A program made the position numbers and the translations under genes. Source: Gaiella sp. (GTDB lineage: Bacteria; Actinomycetota; Thermoleophilia; Gaiellales; Gaiellaceae). From it: a stretch of DNA of 64,000 nt. Below are positions 1 through 9,609 of this stretch, piece by piece (the first letter of the stretch is position 1; every line of letters starts with the position of its first letter). The stretch spans positions 2,288,622 through 2,352,621 of the forward strand of contig JAOSJZ010000001.1 of NCBI GenBank assembly GCA_027493885.1. The letters run 5' to 3'. The notes below the pieces were generated by a model that saw only the letters and a program-made list of their open reading frames with translations, searched no databases and had not been told where the DNA came from.

Positions 1-506
1 GCGAGGCTCTCGCCGCTCAGGTCGAGCAGCGCCGGAGCGTCGAGCTCGGCCCACGCGGCGCCGTCGGCGAGGTACGGCGGCCGCGTCGCGCGCGGGGTGC
101 AGTCGGCGTAGCCGAGCCCCGCGCAGGCGAGGGCGACCGAGCGGTCGGTGTACCAGCCGCCGCCGCAGAAGAGCGTCGGCGCGAGCCCGCGCTCGCGCAG
201 CCATGCTCCCTCGCGGCGCACCCGCTCGCCGGTCTCGCCGCCCGTGGGGCGGGCGTGGGTCGGGCTCGTGAAGTGCGTGTGGTGGCCGAGCGGGCCGCGG
301 GCCGCGGCCTCGCGGGCGCGCTCGAGCCAGCGCTCGTCGTCGGTCTCCCCGGCCGCGGCGTCGGGCGGTCGCACGAGCGCCGCGACCGCGAGGCCGCCCG
401 GCCGGCGCTCCTGGAGCGCCGCGAAGGCGGCCCAGACGCGGTCGTCGAGCGGTCGCTCGACGTGGCACGAGACCACTGCGTACCGTTCCGGAGTCGTGGC
501 GGGCAT
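1..506 (-). CDS. Partial polysaccharide-deacetylase-like protein, 3' end off the window
   Basis: From an ATG at 506 the minus frame is open to the window edge (168 codons, C-terminus missing). The protein begins MPATTPERYAVVSCHVERPL and carries GHHTHF at residues 74-79 and LFCGGGWYTD at 112-121. A His-Thr-His segment followed by a Gly-rich strand recalls NodB-type polysaccharide deacetylases, and the neighbouring polysaccharide genes fit that role. The catalytic aspartates cannot be checked in this fragment, so the function is an inference. The start overlaps the divergent membrane gene by about 11 nt if both upstream starts are used; a GTG about 30 nt further in would remove the overlap. Confidence 0.6.
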   Translation of the reverse strand, partial: MPATTPERYAVVSCHVERPLDDRVWAAFAALQERRPGGLAVAALVRPPDAAAGETDDERWLERAREAAARGPLGHHTHFTSPTHARPTGGETGERVRREGAWLRERGLAPTLFCGGGWYTDRSVALACAGLGYADCTPRATRPPYLADGAAWAELDAPALLDLSGESL

Positions 507-1787
507 CGCGCAACGGATACCACGCGGCGCGGCGCTCCTGGTGATCGCGGCGGCCGCGCTCCCGCGCCTGCTCGCGCTCGCGATCGAGCGGGGAAGATCC
601 TCGAGGCCTACGTCGAGAAGAGCGACACGTTCGCGCAGACGCTCGTCTCGAGCGGGACGTTCGGCTTCCTGCCGGGGGTCCCGTCCGCGTACACGCAGCC
701 ACTCTACGCCTGGTTCCTCGCGGGCCTCTACTGGCCGCTCGACCGCTCCTGGGCCGTCGTCGGCCTGGCGCAGATCGTCGTCGCGGTCGCGACCGCGCTC
801 CTCGTGCTCGCGATCGGGACGCGCCTCGCGTCGATGCGGATCGGTGTCCTCGCGGCGCTCGTCGCGACCCTCCACCCGTACCTCGTCTGGCACGACGTCC
901 ACGTCAACCGCGAGATCCTCGACGGCCTCCTCGCGGCGGCTGTCGTGCTGCTTGCCCTTCTCGCCTTCGAGCGCCGCTCCCTCCTCTACGCACTCGGCCT
1001 CGGCGCCGTGACCGGGCTCGCGATCCTCTCGAACGCGCGCCTCGCGCTCCTGCCGCTCGTCCTCGCGCCGTACGCCGCCTGGCGCGTCCGCCCGGCCGGA
1101 CGCGCGGCCGCGGCCGCGGCGCTCGTGCTCGCCGGCGCCGCCGTCGTGATCGCCCCGTGGGTTGTCCGCAACGAGGTCGTGATCGGGTGCGCGACGATCA
1201 CGACCGACACGCGCGCTCTCTGGAAGGCGAACAACCCCGCGACCTACGACGTCCTCGCACGCGGCGGCTGGATCGACGACGTGCCCGACCTTCCGGGCGT
1301 CCCGCCGTGGCCCGAGAAGGCCGCCGGCATCTCGGTCGCGGCGGCGAAGGCGGTCGACGAGTGCGCCCAGTCGCGCTTCTACCGCGACCAGGTCTTCGAG
1401 TTCTGGCGCGAGCACCCGGGCGAGAAGGCGCGGCTCATGGGACAGGCGGTCGCGATGCTCTGGTCGCCGTTTCAGAGCGTGACCGCCGACGAGCCGGGCC
1501 AGCAGGGGCTCTCCGACCTCCTCCAGCGAACCGTCGAGCCGGCCTTCGTGCTGCTGCTCTACGGATTTGCGCTCTGGGGGGCGTTCCTCGCACCGCGCCG
1601 GTTCCTCGTCCTCGCCGTGCTGCTGCTCGGCTTCAACACCCTGGCGGCGATGGTCTTCGCGGGGACGGTGCGCTATCGCGCGCCCTGGGACTTCGTGCTG
1701 GCGCTGCTCGCCGCGTTCGCGCTGGAGCGCGCCTGGGCGCTCCTGCGCAGGCGACGGGCGCCCGCTGCTGAGAGCGCCGTCTCGTAG
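496..1787 (+). CDS. Polytopic membrane glycosyltransferase (GT39/PMT-like), frameshifted near 590
   Basis: About 430 residues after repair. The N-terminus (GTG 496, or GTG 541) encodes a hydrophobic segment in one frame. The rest (LEAYVEKSDTFAQTL onward) continues in another frame, and adding one G to the run at 590-593 joins them. Many hydrophobic helices follow an early Pro/Tyr-rich loop (PSAYTQPLYAWFLAGL), and a later extramembrane loop contains WKANNPATYD. This is the general layout of undecaprenyl-phosphate-sugar-dependent membrane glycosyltransferases (family knowledge). The acceptor is unknown. Its 3' end overlaps the convergent glycosyltransferase by 115 nt. Confidence 0.65.
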
Positions 1788-2851
1788 AGCGCCTCGATCC
1801 GGTCCGTGCAGCGCTCTTGCGCGAACTCCCCGAGCGCGCGAGCCCGCCCCGCGGCGCCCATCGCCGCCGCCCGTGCGGGATCGCGGACGAGGTCGACGAG
1901 GGCGGCGGCAAGGGCGTCGGCATCGCCGGGCGGGACGAGGATCCCGGTGCGTCCGTCGTCGACGATCTCCGGCAGGCCGCCGACGGTGCTCGCGACGACG
2001 GGGCGGCCGCGTTCCATCGCCTCGAGCGCAACCATCCCGAAGCCCTCGCCGAACGACGGCACGACGACGACGTTGGCCCGCTCGAAGACCGGGGCGGCGG
2101 GGGCGACCCGGCCGAGGAAGGAGACCGCGTCCTCGAGGCCGAGGCGCGCGGCGGTCGCGCGCAGCTCTCCCTCGAGCGGACCGTCGCCCGCGACCTCGAG
2201 CGTGAGGCCGGGGACGGCGTCGCGCGCAGCGGCGAGCGATCGGAGCAGCACGTCGTGGCCCTTGATCGGGATCAGCCGGCCGACGATCGCGAGCCGCGGC
2301 TCCCCGGAGAGCGGCGCCGGCTCCGGCCCCGCCTCGATCCCGTAGTGGACGACCTCGAAGCTCGCGGGGTCGAACCCCTCGCGCTCTGCGAGGTACCGCG
2401 CGAGCCCGGCGGAGATCGCCACGTGCACGTCTGCGAGCGCGGCAACGCCCCGGTCGGCGGCGGCGAACGCCCTTCTCTCGCGGAAGGGATTGAAGCCGTG
2501 CTTCGTGGAGACGAGCACCGGCACGCGCGCGAGGCGGCCGGCGGGAAGGCCGTGGAAGTCGGCGTGGACGAGATGCGTATGCAGGATCGCGGGCCGCTCG
2601 CGTCGCGCGCGCCGCAGGATCCGCCGGAACGCGCGCGGGTCGAGTGTCCGCCGGAGAGGCACCCGCTCGACTGGCACGCCGTCCAGCTCGAGCCGCGCGG
2701 CGAACTCCTCCGCGCCGGGCTCGTGCTCGTGCAGCATCGCGACGCCGACGTCCCAGCCGCGCGCGCGCAGCGCAGGGAGGAGCAGCAGGAGGTGGTTCTC
2801 GGCCCCCGAGATGCCCGCGACCTTGACGACGTGGACGACGCTCGGGCTCAT
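1673..2851 (-). CDS. Glycosyltransferase family 4, last gene of the polysaccharide operon
   Basis: 392 residues, GT-B fold. The N-terminal half begins VVHVVKVAGISGAENHLL, the usual acceptor-side start of GT4 enzymes. The C-terminal half carries the nucleotide-sugar signatures GRLIPIKGHDVLL, VAGDGPLEGEL and PSFGEGFGMVALEAMERG, including the E-x7-E motif. It probably adds one sugar from an NDP donor to a lipid-linked glycan on the cytoplasmic face. Its ATG overlaps the stop of the upstream glycosyltransferase by 4 nt, pointing to translational coupling. The last 30 residues are Ser/Arg-rich and poorly conserved in appearance, and this part overlaps the convergent membrane gene. Confidence 0.88.
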   Translation of the reverse strand: MSPSVVHVVKVAGISGAENHLLLLLPALRARGWDVGVAMLHEHEPGAEEFAARLELDGVPVERVPLRRTLDPRAFRRILRRARRERPAILHTHLVHADFHGLPAGRLARVPVLVSTKHGFNPFRERRAFAAADRGVAALADVHVAISAGLARYLAEREGFDPASFEVVHYGIEAGPEPAPLSGEPRLAIVGRLIPIKGHDVLLRSLAAARDAVPGLTLEVAGDGPLEGELRATAARLGLEDAVSFLGRVAPAAPVFERANVVVVPSFGEGFGMVALEAMERGRPVVASTVGGLPEIVDDGRTGILVPPGDADALAAALVDLVRDPARAAAMGAAGRARALGEFAQERCTDRIEALYETALSAAGARRLRRSAQARSSANAASSASTKSQGAR

Positions 2852-3867
2852 CGAGCGAGCGCCACGACCCGCTCGGCCCAGACGTCGACCGAGTGCTCGC
2901 GCAGGACGGTCTCGCGCAGCCGCCGCCCGACGCCGTTCCGGTCGAGCTCGCGCAGCCGCTCGATCGCAGCGGCGAGACCATCGACGTCGCCGTGCGCGAA
3001 GCGGAGCTCCTCGGGAAGCAGGGTGTCGAACGAGGGGTTGGACGCGATCACCGGCAGGCAGGTCGCCGCCGCCTCGTACACGACCTTGTCGGTGGCGCCC
3101 TCGCGCATGTCGTTGACGAGCGCATCCACGTCGGCGTAGAGGCCCGCGACGGCGTGGTGCGGGGTGGGGCCGCGCACGTCGACGCGGTCGAGCAGGCCGA
3201 GCTCGATCACGAGCCGCTCGAGCGCGATCCGGTAGAGCCGCTCGTCCTCGGTGAGCGACGGGCCGATCACGAGCAGCCGCACGTCCGGAACTTGCGCCAC
3301 CGCGCGGAGGATCGTGTCGAGCCCCTTGGCGGGGGACGTCCGGCCCAGCGCGAGGAGGGTGAGCGGCTCACGGTCCGGCGGGCGGTCCACGCACGCGAGG
3401 CCGGAGACGTCGATGCCGTGCCCGATCGCGACGAGCTTGCGCGTGCGGAGCGGGAACGTGCGCGCGTCCACGCTGAGAACCAGCGTCGAGAGCCTCGTCG
3501 CGGACGCGAGCAGCCGGCTCCGGCGCCAGTGCGTGAACCAGAGGAAGACGTCGACGCCGAGCGGGCGCGCGAGCGGAGCGGCGAGCACCGCGTAGATCGG
3601 GCACATGTGCGCGAGCACCGCGGCGGGCCGCGGCCGGCGGGCGAGCTCGCTCGTGAGCGCCGCCTCGAAGCGGAGCCCCCGGCCGGCGCGACGCGAGGCC
3701 CGGAAGAGCCGGACGCGGCAGTTGTCCGGCAGGGTGCCGGGGACGGCGCTGTCGGCGAGGACGACCAGTTCGTCGACGCGCGCCGCGAGCGCGCGCAGCT
3801 TCGCGACCGTCGCCCCGAGCACGGGGCTCGAGGGGTCGACCTGCTGCGTGACGACGACGAGCCTCAT
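2848..3867 (-). CDS. Glycosyltransferase, GT4-like
   Basis: 339 residues from ATG 3867. It starts MRLVVVTQQVDPSSPVLG and has a GT-B C-terminal domain with ALGRTSPAKGLDTIL and REGATDKVVYEAAA. The latter stands where other GT4 enzymes have the EGFG...E motif, so the second Glu is present but the loop differs. Both ends overlap their operon neighbours by 4 nt (2848-2851 and 3864-3867). A longer open frame extends upstream, but it runs antiparallel through the next gene and lacks sensible composition, so ATG 3867 is preferred. Donor and linkage cannot be deduced. Confidence 0.85.
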   Translation of the reverse strand: MRLVVVTQQVDPSSPVLGATVAKLRALAARVDELVVLADSAVPGTLPDNCRVRLFRASRRAGRGLRFEAALTSELARRPRPAAVLAHMCPIYAVLAAPLARPLGVDVFLWFTHWRRSRLLASATRLSTLVLSVDARTFPLRTRKLVAIGHGIDVSGLACVDRPPDREPLTLLALGRTSPAKGLDTILRAVAQVPDVRLLVIGPSLTEDERLYRIALERLVIELGLLDRVDVRGPTPHHAVAGLYADVDALVNDMREGATDKVVYEAAATCLPVIASNPSFDTLLPEELRFAHGDVDGLAAAIERLRELDRNGVGRRLRETVLREHSVDVWAERVVALAR

Positions 3868-4993
3868 CCGCGCCGTGCCTCCAGCGCGCGCCCGACGAGC
3901 TCGGCGACGCGGTCGGCGTACTCCTCGGGCGTGTACGTCCACTGGGCGGCGCGGGCGCGACCGCCTCTGCCGAGGCGCTCGGCCAGCGAGCGGTCGGAGA
4001 GGATGCGGACGAGCGCGCCGGCGATCTCGTCCGGCCGGCCGGGATCGACGACGAGACCGGTCTCGCCGTCCCAGACGACGTCGGGAATCCCGCCGGCCCT
4101 CGCGCCGACCACGGCGCGGCCGCGGCAGAGCGCCTCGAGCACGACGCGCGGCGTCCCCTCGGAGCGCGAGGCGAGCAGGAGCAGCCAGGCGTCGTCGAAC
4201 GCCTTCACCACGTCCGCCGTCTCGAGCCGCGGCTCCCAGGCGACCTGCGAGGGGAGGTCGCGCAGCAGGGACTCCACGACGTCGCGGTGCCGGCCGTCTC
4301 CCACGACCCGCAGCAGGGCGCCGGGGGCACGGGGGCGGCGAGCCGCCAGGCCTCGGCGATCGCATGGATGTTCTTGTACCGCTCGAGCACGCCGACGAAC
4401 AGGGCCGCGGGCCGCTCGGGGAGCGGCGCCACCGGCGGCTCCGAGAACGCGGTCAGCTCGGTGTAGGTCGTGAACACGCCCGCGGGCTCGACACCGGCCT
4501 CGCGAACGATGCCGGTCGTGAACGGGGACAGCGTCCGCACCGCGTCGGCGCCCCGGATCGCGACGAGCGCGGCGCGGTCGGCGAGCGGCGCCACGACGGC
4601 GCGTGCGGGCGAGCCGTAGAGCCGCGACCACGTCCGCCAGTCGCCGTGGATCTCGACGACGACGGCGGCGTCGCACCGGGCGAGCCTCCGGCCGGCGAGC
4701 GCGGCGAGCGCCTCGTAGGGGCTCTGCGCGAGGATCGCGTCTGCGGGCCGGTGCCGGAGCTCGCGGGCGATGCGGAGGGGAAGCGTTCCGTAGAACCACG
4801 GCCCGTCGAGCGCCGGTACGGCGGTGCCGCGCTGGAGCGCGAACGTCCCGTCGCCCGCGGGCGCGCCGCGCGACGCCGAGGCGAGCACGCGCAGCGAGAG
4901 CCGCTCCTCGAGCGCCGCGAACTTGCGCCCGAGCGACCCGTCGAGCGGGAGGCGGTAGCGCGTCCGCCCGACCATCAGGACCCGCGGCTTCAT
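3864..4993 (-). CDS. Glycosyltransferase family 4, frameshifted near 4331-4335
   Basis: About 376 residues after adding one base to the G run at 4331-4335. The upstream frame gives MKPRVLMVGRTRYRLPL and LFVGVLERYKNIHAIAEAW. The downstream frame resumes with LLRVVGDGRHRDVVES, then ASRSEGTPRVVLEALCRG and AGGIPDVVWDGETGLVVDPG, which are the donor-binding half of a GT4 enzyme. The two parts adjoin exactly where the family has its inter-domain nucleotide site, so one gene is clear. Start ATG 4993 overlaps the stop of the gene upstream by 4 nt. Confidence 0.8.
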
Positions 4994-6123
4994 GTCTCCT
5001 CGTCGGCGACGATCAGCTGCACGATCCGGCCCAGGATACGCGGCTCCGCCAGCTCCTCCACGGACGCGGCCGCCGACGCGGCGAGCGACGCGCGCAACCC
5101 GTCGTCGCGTACGACCCGCTCGACGGCCTGCACGAGCGCGTCGATGTCGCGCGCCGGGACGAGCAGGCCGTTCACCCCGTGGCGGACGACCTCGGGAATC
5201 CCGCCGACCGCCGTTGCGATCACGGGCGTCCCCGCTGCAAGCGCCTCGAGCAGCGTGTGCGGCAGGTTCTCCCAGGCCGACGTCAGGAGCGCGGCGTCGA
5301 CGGCCCGGAACAGCGCGAGCACGTCGTCGCGCGATCCCGCACCGAGGAAGCGGACGCGATCGGAGACGCCGAGCTCGCCGGCGCGGCGCTCGAGCGACCT
5401 CCGCTCGGGCCCCTCGCCGAGGACGGCGAGCCGGGCCTCGGGGACGCGGGCGAGCGCCTCGAGCGCGTCGCCGAGCGCCTTCTGCGCGGTGAGCCGGCCC
5501 GCGGTGCCGAGCGTGAAGCCCTCGATGCCGAGCGCGGCACGCGCCGCGTCCCGCGAGAGCTGCTCCGGGACCGCGGGCGCCGGGTTCGGGACGACGCTGA
5601 CACGCTCGGGTGCGAGCCCCCAGCCGAGCGCGAGCTCGCGCAGGTAGGCGCTCGGGACGGCGACGCGGCGCGCCCGGCGAAGGGCCCAGGTGCGCGTGGC
5701 CCGCACGAGGCGGGTGCGTGGGCCGCCCGGGTGCCGCTGGAACTCCTCGAGCGTGCCCACGAAGCGGCCCGAGCGGCGCTCGCGCTCGTACGCCTCGTCC
5801 GCGACGAGCTTCACGACGAGCGGGCGGCGGGCGAGCGCGGCGCCGAGCGCGGCGCGGCGGACCATCGACGTCGCGTAGACGCGGTCGGCGCGCCGGGCGG
5901 CGCGGGCGACCTGGCGCGCGACCGCGAGGTGGCGAAGCGCTGCGGGCTTCGCGCGGGAGACCCAGCGCACCGGGTAGGCGCGCGGCTCCGGCTCGCGGCC
6001 CGCCGTCGTTACGACCTCGACCTCGTGGCCCGCCGCGAGGAGCGCCTCCGCGAGCGCCGGCGCGTGGCTCGCCGGGCCGCCGACGTCCGGCGGCCAGATC
6101 CCGGAGACGACGACGACCTTCAC
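4990..6123 (-). CDS. Glycosyltransferase family 4
   Basis: 377 residues, intact. The N-terminal MKVVVVSGIWPPDVGGPASH is the glycine-rich acceptor-domain start typical of GT4. The C-terminal domain has AGRLTAQKALGDALEAL, VLGEGPERRSLE, ENLPHTLLEALAAGTP and VGGIPEVVRHGVNGLLVP. It acts in the cytoplasm on a membrane-bound glycan, by family. It is the second gene of the minus-strand operon and is coupled by 4-nt overlaps to the flippase (6120-6123) and to the next glycosyltransferase (4990-4993). Confidence 0.9.
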   Translation of the reverse strand: MKVVVVSGIWPPDVGGPASHAPALAEALLAAGHEVEVVTTAGREPEPRAYPVRWVSRAKPAALRHLAVARQVARAARRADRVYATSMVRRAALGAALARRPLVVKLVADEAYERERRSGRFVGTLEEFQRHPGGPRTRLVRATRTWALRRARRVAVPSAYLRELALGWGLAPERVSVVPNPAPAVPEQLSRDAARAALGIEGFTLGTAGRLTAQKALGDALEALARVPEARLAVLGEGPERRSLERRAGELGVSDRVRFLGAGSRDDVLALFRAVDAALLTSAWENLPHTLLEALAAGTPVIATAVGGIPEVVRHGVNGLLVPARDIDALVQAVERVVRDDGLRASLAASAAASVEELAEPRILGRIVQLIVADEET

Positions 6124-7420
6124 GGCCCGGCCGCCCCGGGCGCGGCGATGCGGCCGGCCGCACGCAGCTCCGTCCGGAGGCGAAGCAGGACGACGGTCCA
6201 GGTCGCAGCAAAGACGAGCGTCGAGACGAGGAGCGCGACCGCGGCGCCGGTGACGCCGAAGTGGTCGCCGAGGACGACGACGAGGGGGAGGAGCACGAGC
6301 GCCTCGACGCCGTGCGTGAGGATCCGCAGGTGCGGCCGCCCGACCGTGACCGGCAGCGACTTGGACCAGCCGAGGACGAGCTGGATCGCCGCGGCGACGA
6401 GAACGATTCGCGCGGCGTCGACCGCCGGCAGGTACTCCGACCCGAATACGACGCGGACGAGCCAGGGCATCGCGAGCAGGAAGACCGGCACCGCTACCGC
6501 CGCCACGGCAGCGGCTGCGACCGTGTAGCTCCGCAGGCCGCGGAGCACCGTCTGCTCACGGCCGTACTCCCAGTCGCGCGTCTGCTCGGTCAGCAGCACG
6601 AGCCGGACGGGCGCGCTCGCTGCCTGAAAGCCGCTCTGGGGCGCGAGCGCGACCCGGTAGTAGCCGACCTGCGTCGTTCCGGCGACGAGGCCGAGAAGCA
6701 CGGGGGTCAGCGCCGAGCGGAGGGAGATGACCCCGGTCGCGATGCTCGACTGGACGACGAACGAGACGATCTCGCGCCGGTCGGTGCCGAGCGCGTGCTG
6801 CTCGCCGCGCGGGAACCGCCGGAGCGCGGACGTGCCCGCGACGCCGACGATCGCGGTCGCGAGCACCTGCCCGAGCGCGAGCGCGCCGAGCGCGGCCGTG
6901 ACACCGGCGTGAGCGCCGACAAGGATCGCGACCAGCCGGATCCCCATCGAGACCGAGAGGAGCGCTCCGCGGAGGTCGTAGCGGCCGCGCAGGAGGAGCG
7001 CGCTCGCGGAGACGTTCTCGGGGGAGGCGAGCAGGGGGATCGCAGCCGCGGCCGCCATCGGCCCCGCGAGCCCTTCCGTGCGAAACAGCGTGTCCGCCAG
7101 CGACGCGAGCGCGAGCAGGACGAGGGTCGCGAGGGCGCCGCCGGCGACCTTGATCTCGAGCGCGCGCCGGAAGAGGCGCCGCAGCTTCCCCAGTCTTCCG
7201 CGGCGACGTAGCGGAACCCGAACTTCGTCAGGCTCTCCTCGACCGTGAGATCGAGCAGCGTCTGCGCGAGGCCGACGACCGCCATCACCGTTGCGAAGCG
7301 CCCGAAGTCGTGGAGGCCGAGGATCCGCGCCGCGGCGATCGTGCCGAGGATGCCGAGCGCGACCGAGAGGTAGAGTCCGGCTGCGGTCGCAGACCGGCGC
7401 CGGAAGACGCTCGGTGCCAT
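6120..7420 (-). CDS. Wzx-like polysaccharide flippase, frameshifted at 7188-7191
   Basis: About 433 residues after repair. The N-terminal frame reads SATAAGLYLSVALGILGTIAAAR and ESLTKFGFRYVAAEDWG. The other frame resumes with KLRRLFRRALEIKVAGGAL and then runs through about a dozen hydrophobic segments to the stop at 6120. One extra C in the CCCC run at 7188-7191 unites them. Length, helix pattern and position as first gene ahead of four glycosyltransferases fit an MOP-superfamily flippase that moves lipid-linked oligosaccharide across the membrane. The start lies 46 bp from the divergent ligase gene, so both promoters must share that gap. Confidence 0.82.
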
Positions 7421-7466
7421 CGTGGGGAGTCAGTGTAGGGCTGAGCGCCTCGCTACAGTCCGGCGG

Positions 7467-8821
7467 GTGACGGCCGAGCCGCTGCCCCGGGCGAACCCGC
7501 CGGTCGCGGTCGTGCGGGCGTTCGCCGGGGACGCGGCGCTCGAGGCGCTCGTCCTCGCCGCCGCCGTCCCGTTTCTCTTCCTCCACGCCACCTACCAGCC
7601 CACCGTCTCGCTCGGGATCGGCTCGACCTCGATCGACGTGACGCTTGCCGACGCCGCGATCGCCTGTGTGCTCGTGGCTGCGGTCCTGCGTGCGCGCCGC
7701 GAGGGCTCGCAGCCGCTCCACCGCGCGCGCGTCGTCCTCGGCCTCGCCGCCGCGTTCCTCGTCGTCTGCGCCGTGTCGCTCGCGACGCCGTCGATCCTCG
7801 GCGAGGATTACGACTCAACGCGGCACGCGATCAGCGTCTCCAAGTTCGCGTGGTACGCGATGCTGCTGCCGGCAACCGTGCTCCTCGTCCGCTCGGCCGT
7901 CGACCTCGCCCCGGTCGTCCGCGCGCTCGTCGGCTGGAGCGTCGTCGCGACGTCGTGGGGGCTGCTCCAGTTCCTCGGGGTCGTCGCCGAGTTCGAGGGG
8001 AAGCGGCCGGGCCAGCGCGAGCCGTCGTTCGTCGGGATCCACGACCTCGCGGCTCTGTCCGGGGCTGCCCTCGTCGTCGGCTCGATCGGGATCGCGCTCG
8101 GGGACTGGCGTCCCGCGGACGGCGCTGGTCGCTCGTCGCGGTGGTGACCGGCGCGCTCGGCGTCGTCCTCTCGGGCGCGATGACCGCGGTGCTGGGTCTC
8201 TGGCTCGCGCTCGCGGCGGTGCTGCTCGGGGCTCGTGCCGCGGGTGGGCTCGGCGGGCGCCGGGCGCTGGCGCTCGCGGGCATCACGATCCTCGTCACCG
8301 CGGGCACCGCGACGATGCGCGCCTCGACGATCGAGCGATTCGCGGAGTTCGTCGGTCTCCGGGAGCGGGTCGCCGACACCGGCGTCGAGAGCTACGCGCA
8401 CCGGACGCTCCTCGCGTACATCGGGGGGCGGATCTGGCTCGACCGCCCCGTCACCGGCGTCGGCTGGCAGGCCTCGAGCGAGGAATGGGCCTACGGGCCG
8501 TTCCTCCCCGACGCGCGCGCGCGGTTCCCGGGCGAGCCCGACCAGGCCTTCCCCTCGCCCGAGCATCCCTGGGGGATCCAGCTGCTCTACCTCCAGGTCG
8601 CGGCCGATCTCGGCATCGCCGGGATCGTCCTGCTCCTCGGGCTGGCTGTCGCCGGCGTGACGGCGGCCGTCCGCGGGCTTCGCTCCTCGCCGGTCCCGCT
8701 CGCGGGCCTCGGCTGGCTCTGCGTCGTCGCGGGCGTCTGGACGGGCATCGGCCTCGTCGCCGGTCTTCCGCTGGCGGCGCTCACCTGGATCGCGCTCGGG
8801 CTGGTGACCGTCCGTGACTGA
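7467..8821 (+). CDS. O-antigen ligase/polymerase-like membrane protein, frameshifted at 8112-8114
   Basis: About 451 residues from GTG 7467. The first frame has several hydrophobic helices and reaches IGIALGDWRP. One added C at 8112-8114 continues it as RGRRWSLVAVVTGALG. The second half has the long extracytoplasmic loop expected of the WaaL/Wzy family, including TGVGWQASSEEWAYGPF and FPSPEHPWGIQLLYLQV, followed by terminal helices. These proteins join or polymerise glycan units on the outer face of the membrane. It is divergent from the flippase operon and overlaps the methyltransferase start by 8 nt. Confidence 0.8.
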
Positions 8822-9515
8822 CCCGCGCCTCGACCCGCCGCTCTCGATGCCGACCTACGCGGTGCGGGCGCCGCTCGCGCGCTGGCTCGCGGCGGAGGCC
8901 GCACGCGCGGGCGCCGACCTCGGGCCGTACCGGCTGCTCGACGTCGGCTGCGGCGAGATGCCCTATCTCTCGCTGTTCGAGCCGCACGCACGCGAGGTCG
9001 TGGGGATGGACACCTGGGACAACCCGCGCGCGTCGCTGCGCGGCCCGATCGAGGCAATCCCGTCGCCGGATTCGTCGTTCGACGTCGTCCTCTGCGCGCA
9101 GGTGCTCGAGCACGTCGACGACCCCGCCCGTGGCGTCCGCGAGCTCGCGCGCGTGACGCGGCCCGGCGGCCGCGTCCTGCTCTCCACCCACGGCGCGATG
9201 GTCTACCACCCGAACCCCGTCGACCTGTGGCGCTGGACGGGCGCCGGGCTCGAGCGGCTGTTCTCGGAGAACGGGGAGTGGGCTTCGGTTACGGTGTCGG
9301 CCGGCTCCGGCGCGGCCTCCTCCCTCGCGATGCTGAACGCCATCTACCTCGAGCACGCCCTCCGGCGCACGCCGCTGCGTGTGGCCAGCGGCCTCGTCGT
9401 GGCGCTCGTGAACCGTGCCGCGCGCGCGCTCGACCGCCGGGTCGCGCTATTGCGCGACGAGCGGGCGGGGACGATCGCCGCTAACTACCACGTCGTCGCG
9501 GAGCGGGCCTCGTGA
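8814..9515 (+). CDS. SAM-dependent methyltransferase, class I
   Basis: 233 residues from GTG 8814. Motif I is LLDVGCGEMPYL, the acidic residue after strand 2 lies in VVGMDTWDN, and the post-motif strand is FDVVLCAQVLEHVDD, followed by RVTRPGGRVLLSTHG. This is the Methyltransf_11 pattern. Co-transcription with the ligase gene (8-nt overlap) suggests it methylates a sugar or a lipid-linked intermediate, but the substrate cannot be read from the sequence. The gap to the epimerase (about 95 nt) contains no other gene I can support. Confidence 0.85.
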   Translation: MTDPRLDPPLSMPTYAVRAPLARWLAAEAARAGADLGPYRLLDVGCGEMPYLSLFEPHAREVVGMDTWDNPRASLRGPIEAIPSPDSSFDVVLCAQVLEHVDDPARGVRELARVTRPGGRVLLSTHGAMVYHPNPVDLWRWTGAGLERLFSENGEWASVTVSAGSGAASSLAMLNAIYLEHALRRTPLRVASGLVVALVNRAARALDRRVALLRDERAGTIAANYHVVAERAS

Positions 9516-9609
9516 GGAGACCGCCATGGGGGCTGGTGTGGGGACTGGCACCGCAGGTCCCCGTCCCCGGTGACGCTTCCGGCAACTACGACGCGAGAGG
9601 GAGCCGCAC

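Noticed and set aside
590..593. Programmed frameshifting as explanation for the broken genes
   Set aside because: The breaks occur in unrelated enzymes at ordinary G/C runs without slippery heptamers or a common pattern, and in both directions, so sequencing error is simpler.
4205..6211. 668-codon minus frame covering two glycosyltransferase genes
   Set aside because: Its first 400 codons are a shadow frame of the 4990-6123 gene. Only the part from ATG 4993 is a real glycosyltransferase.
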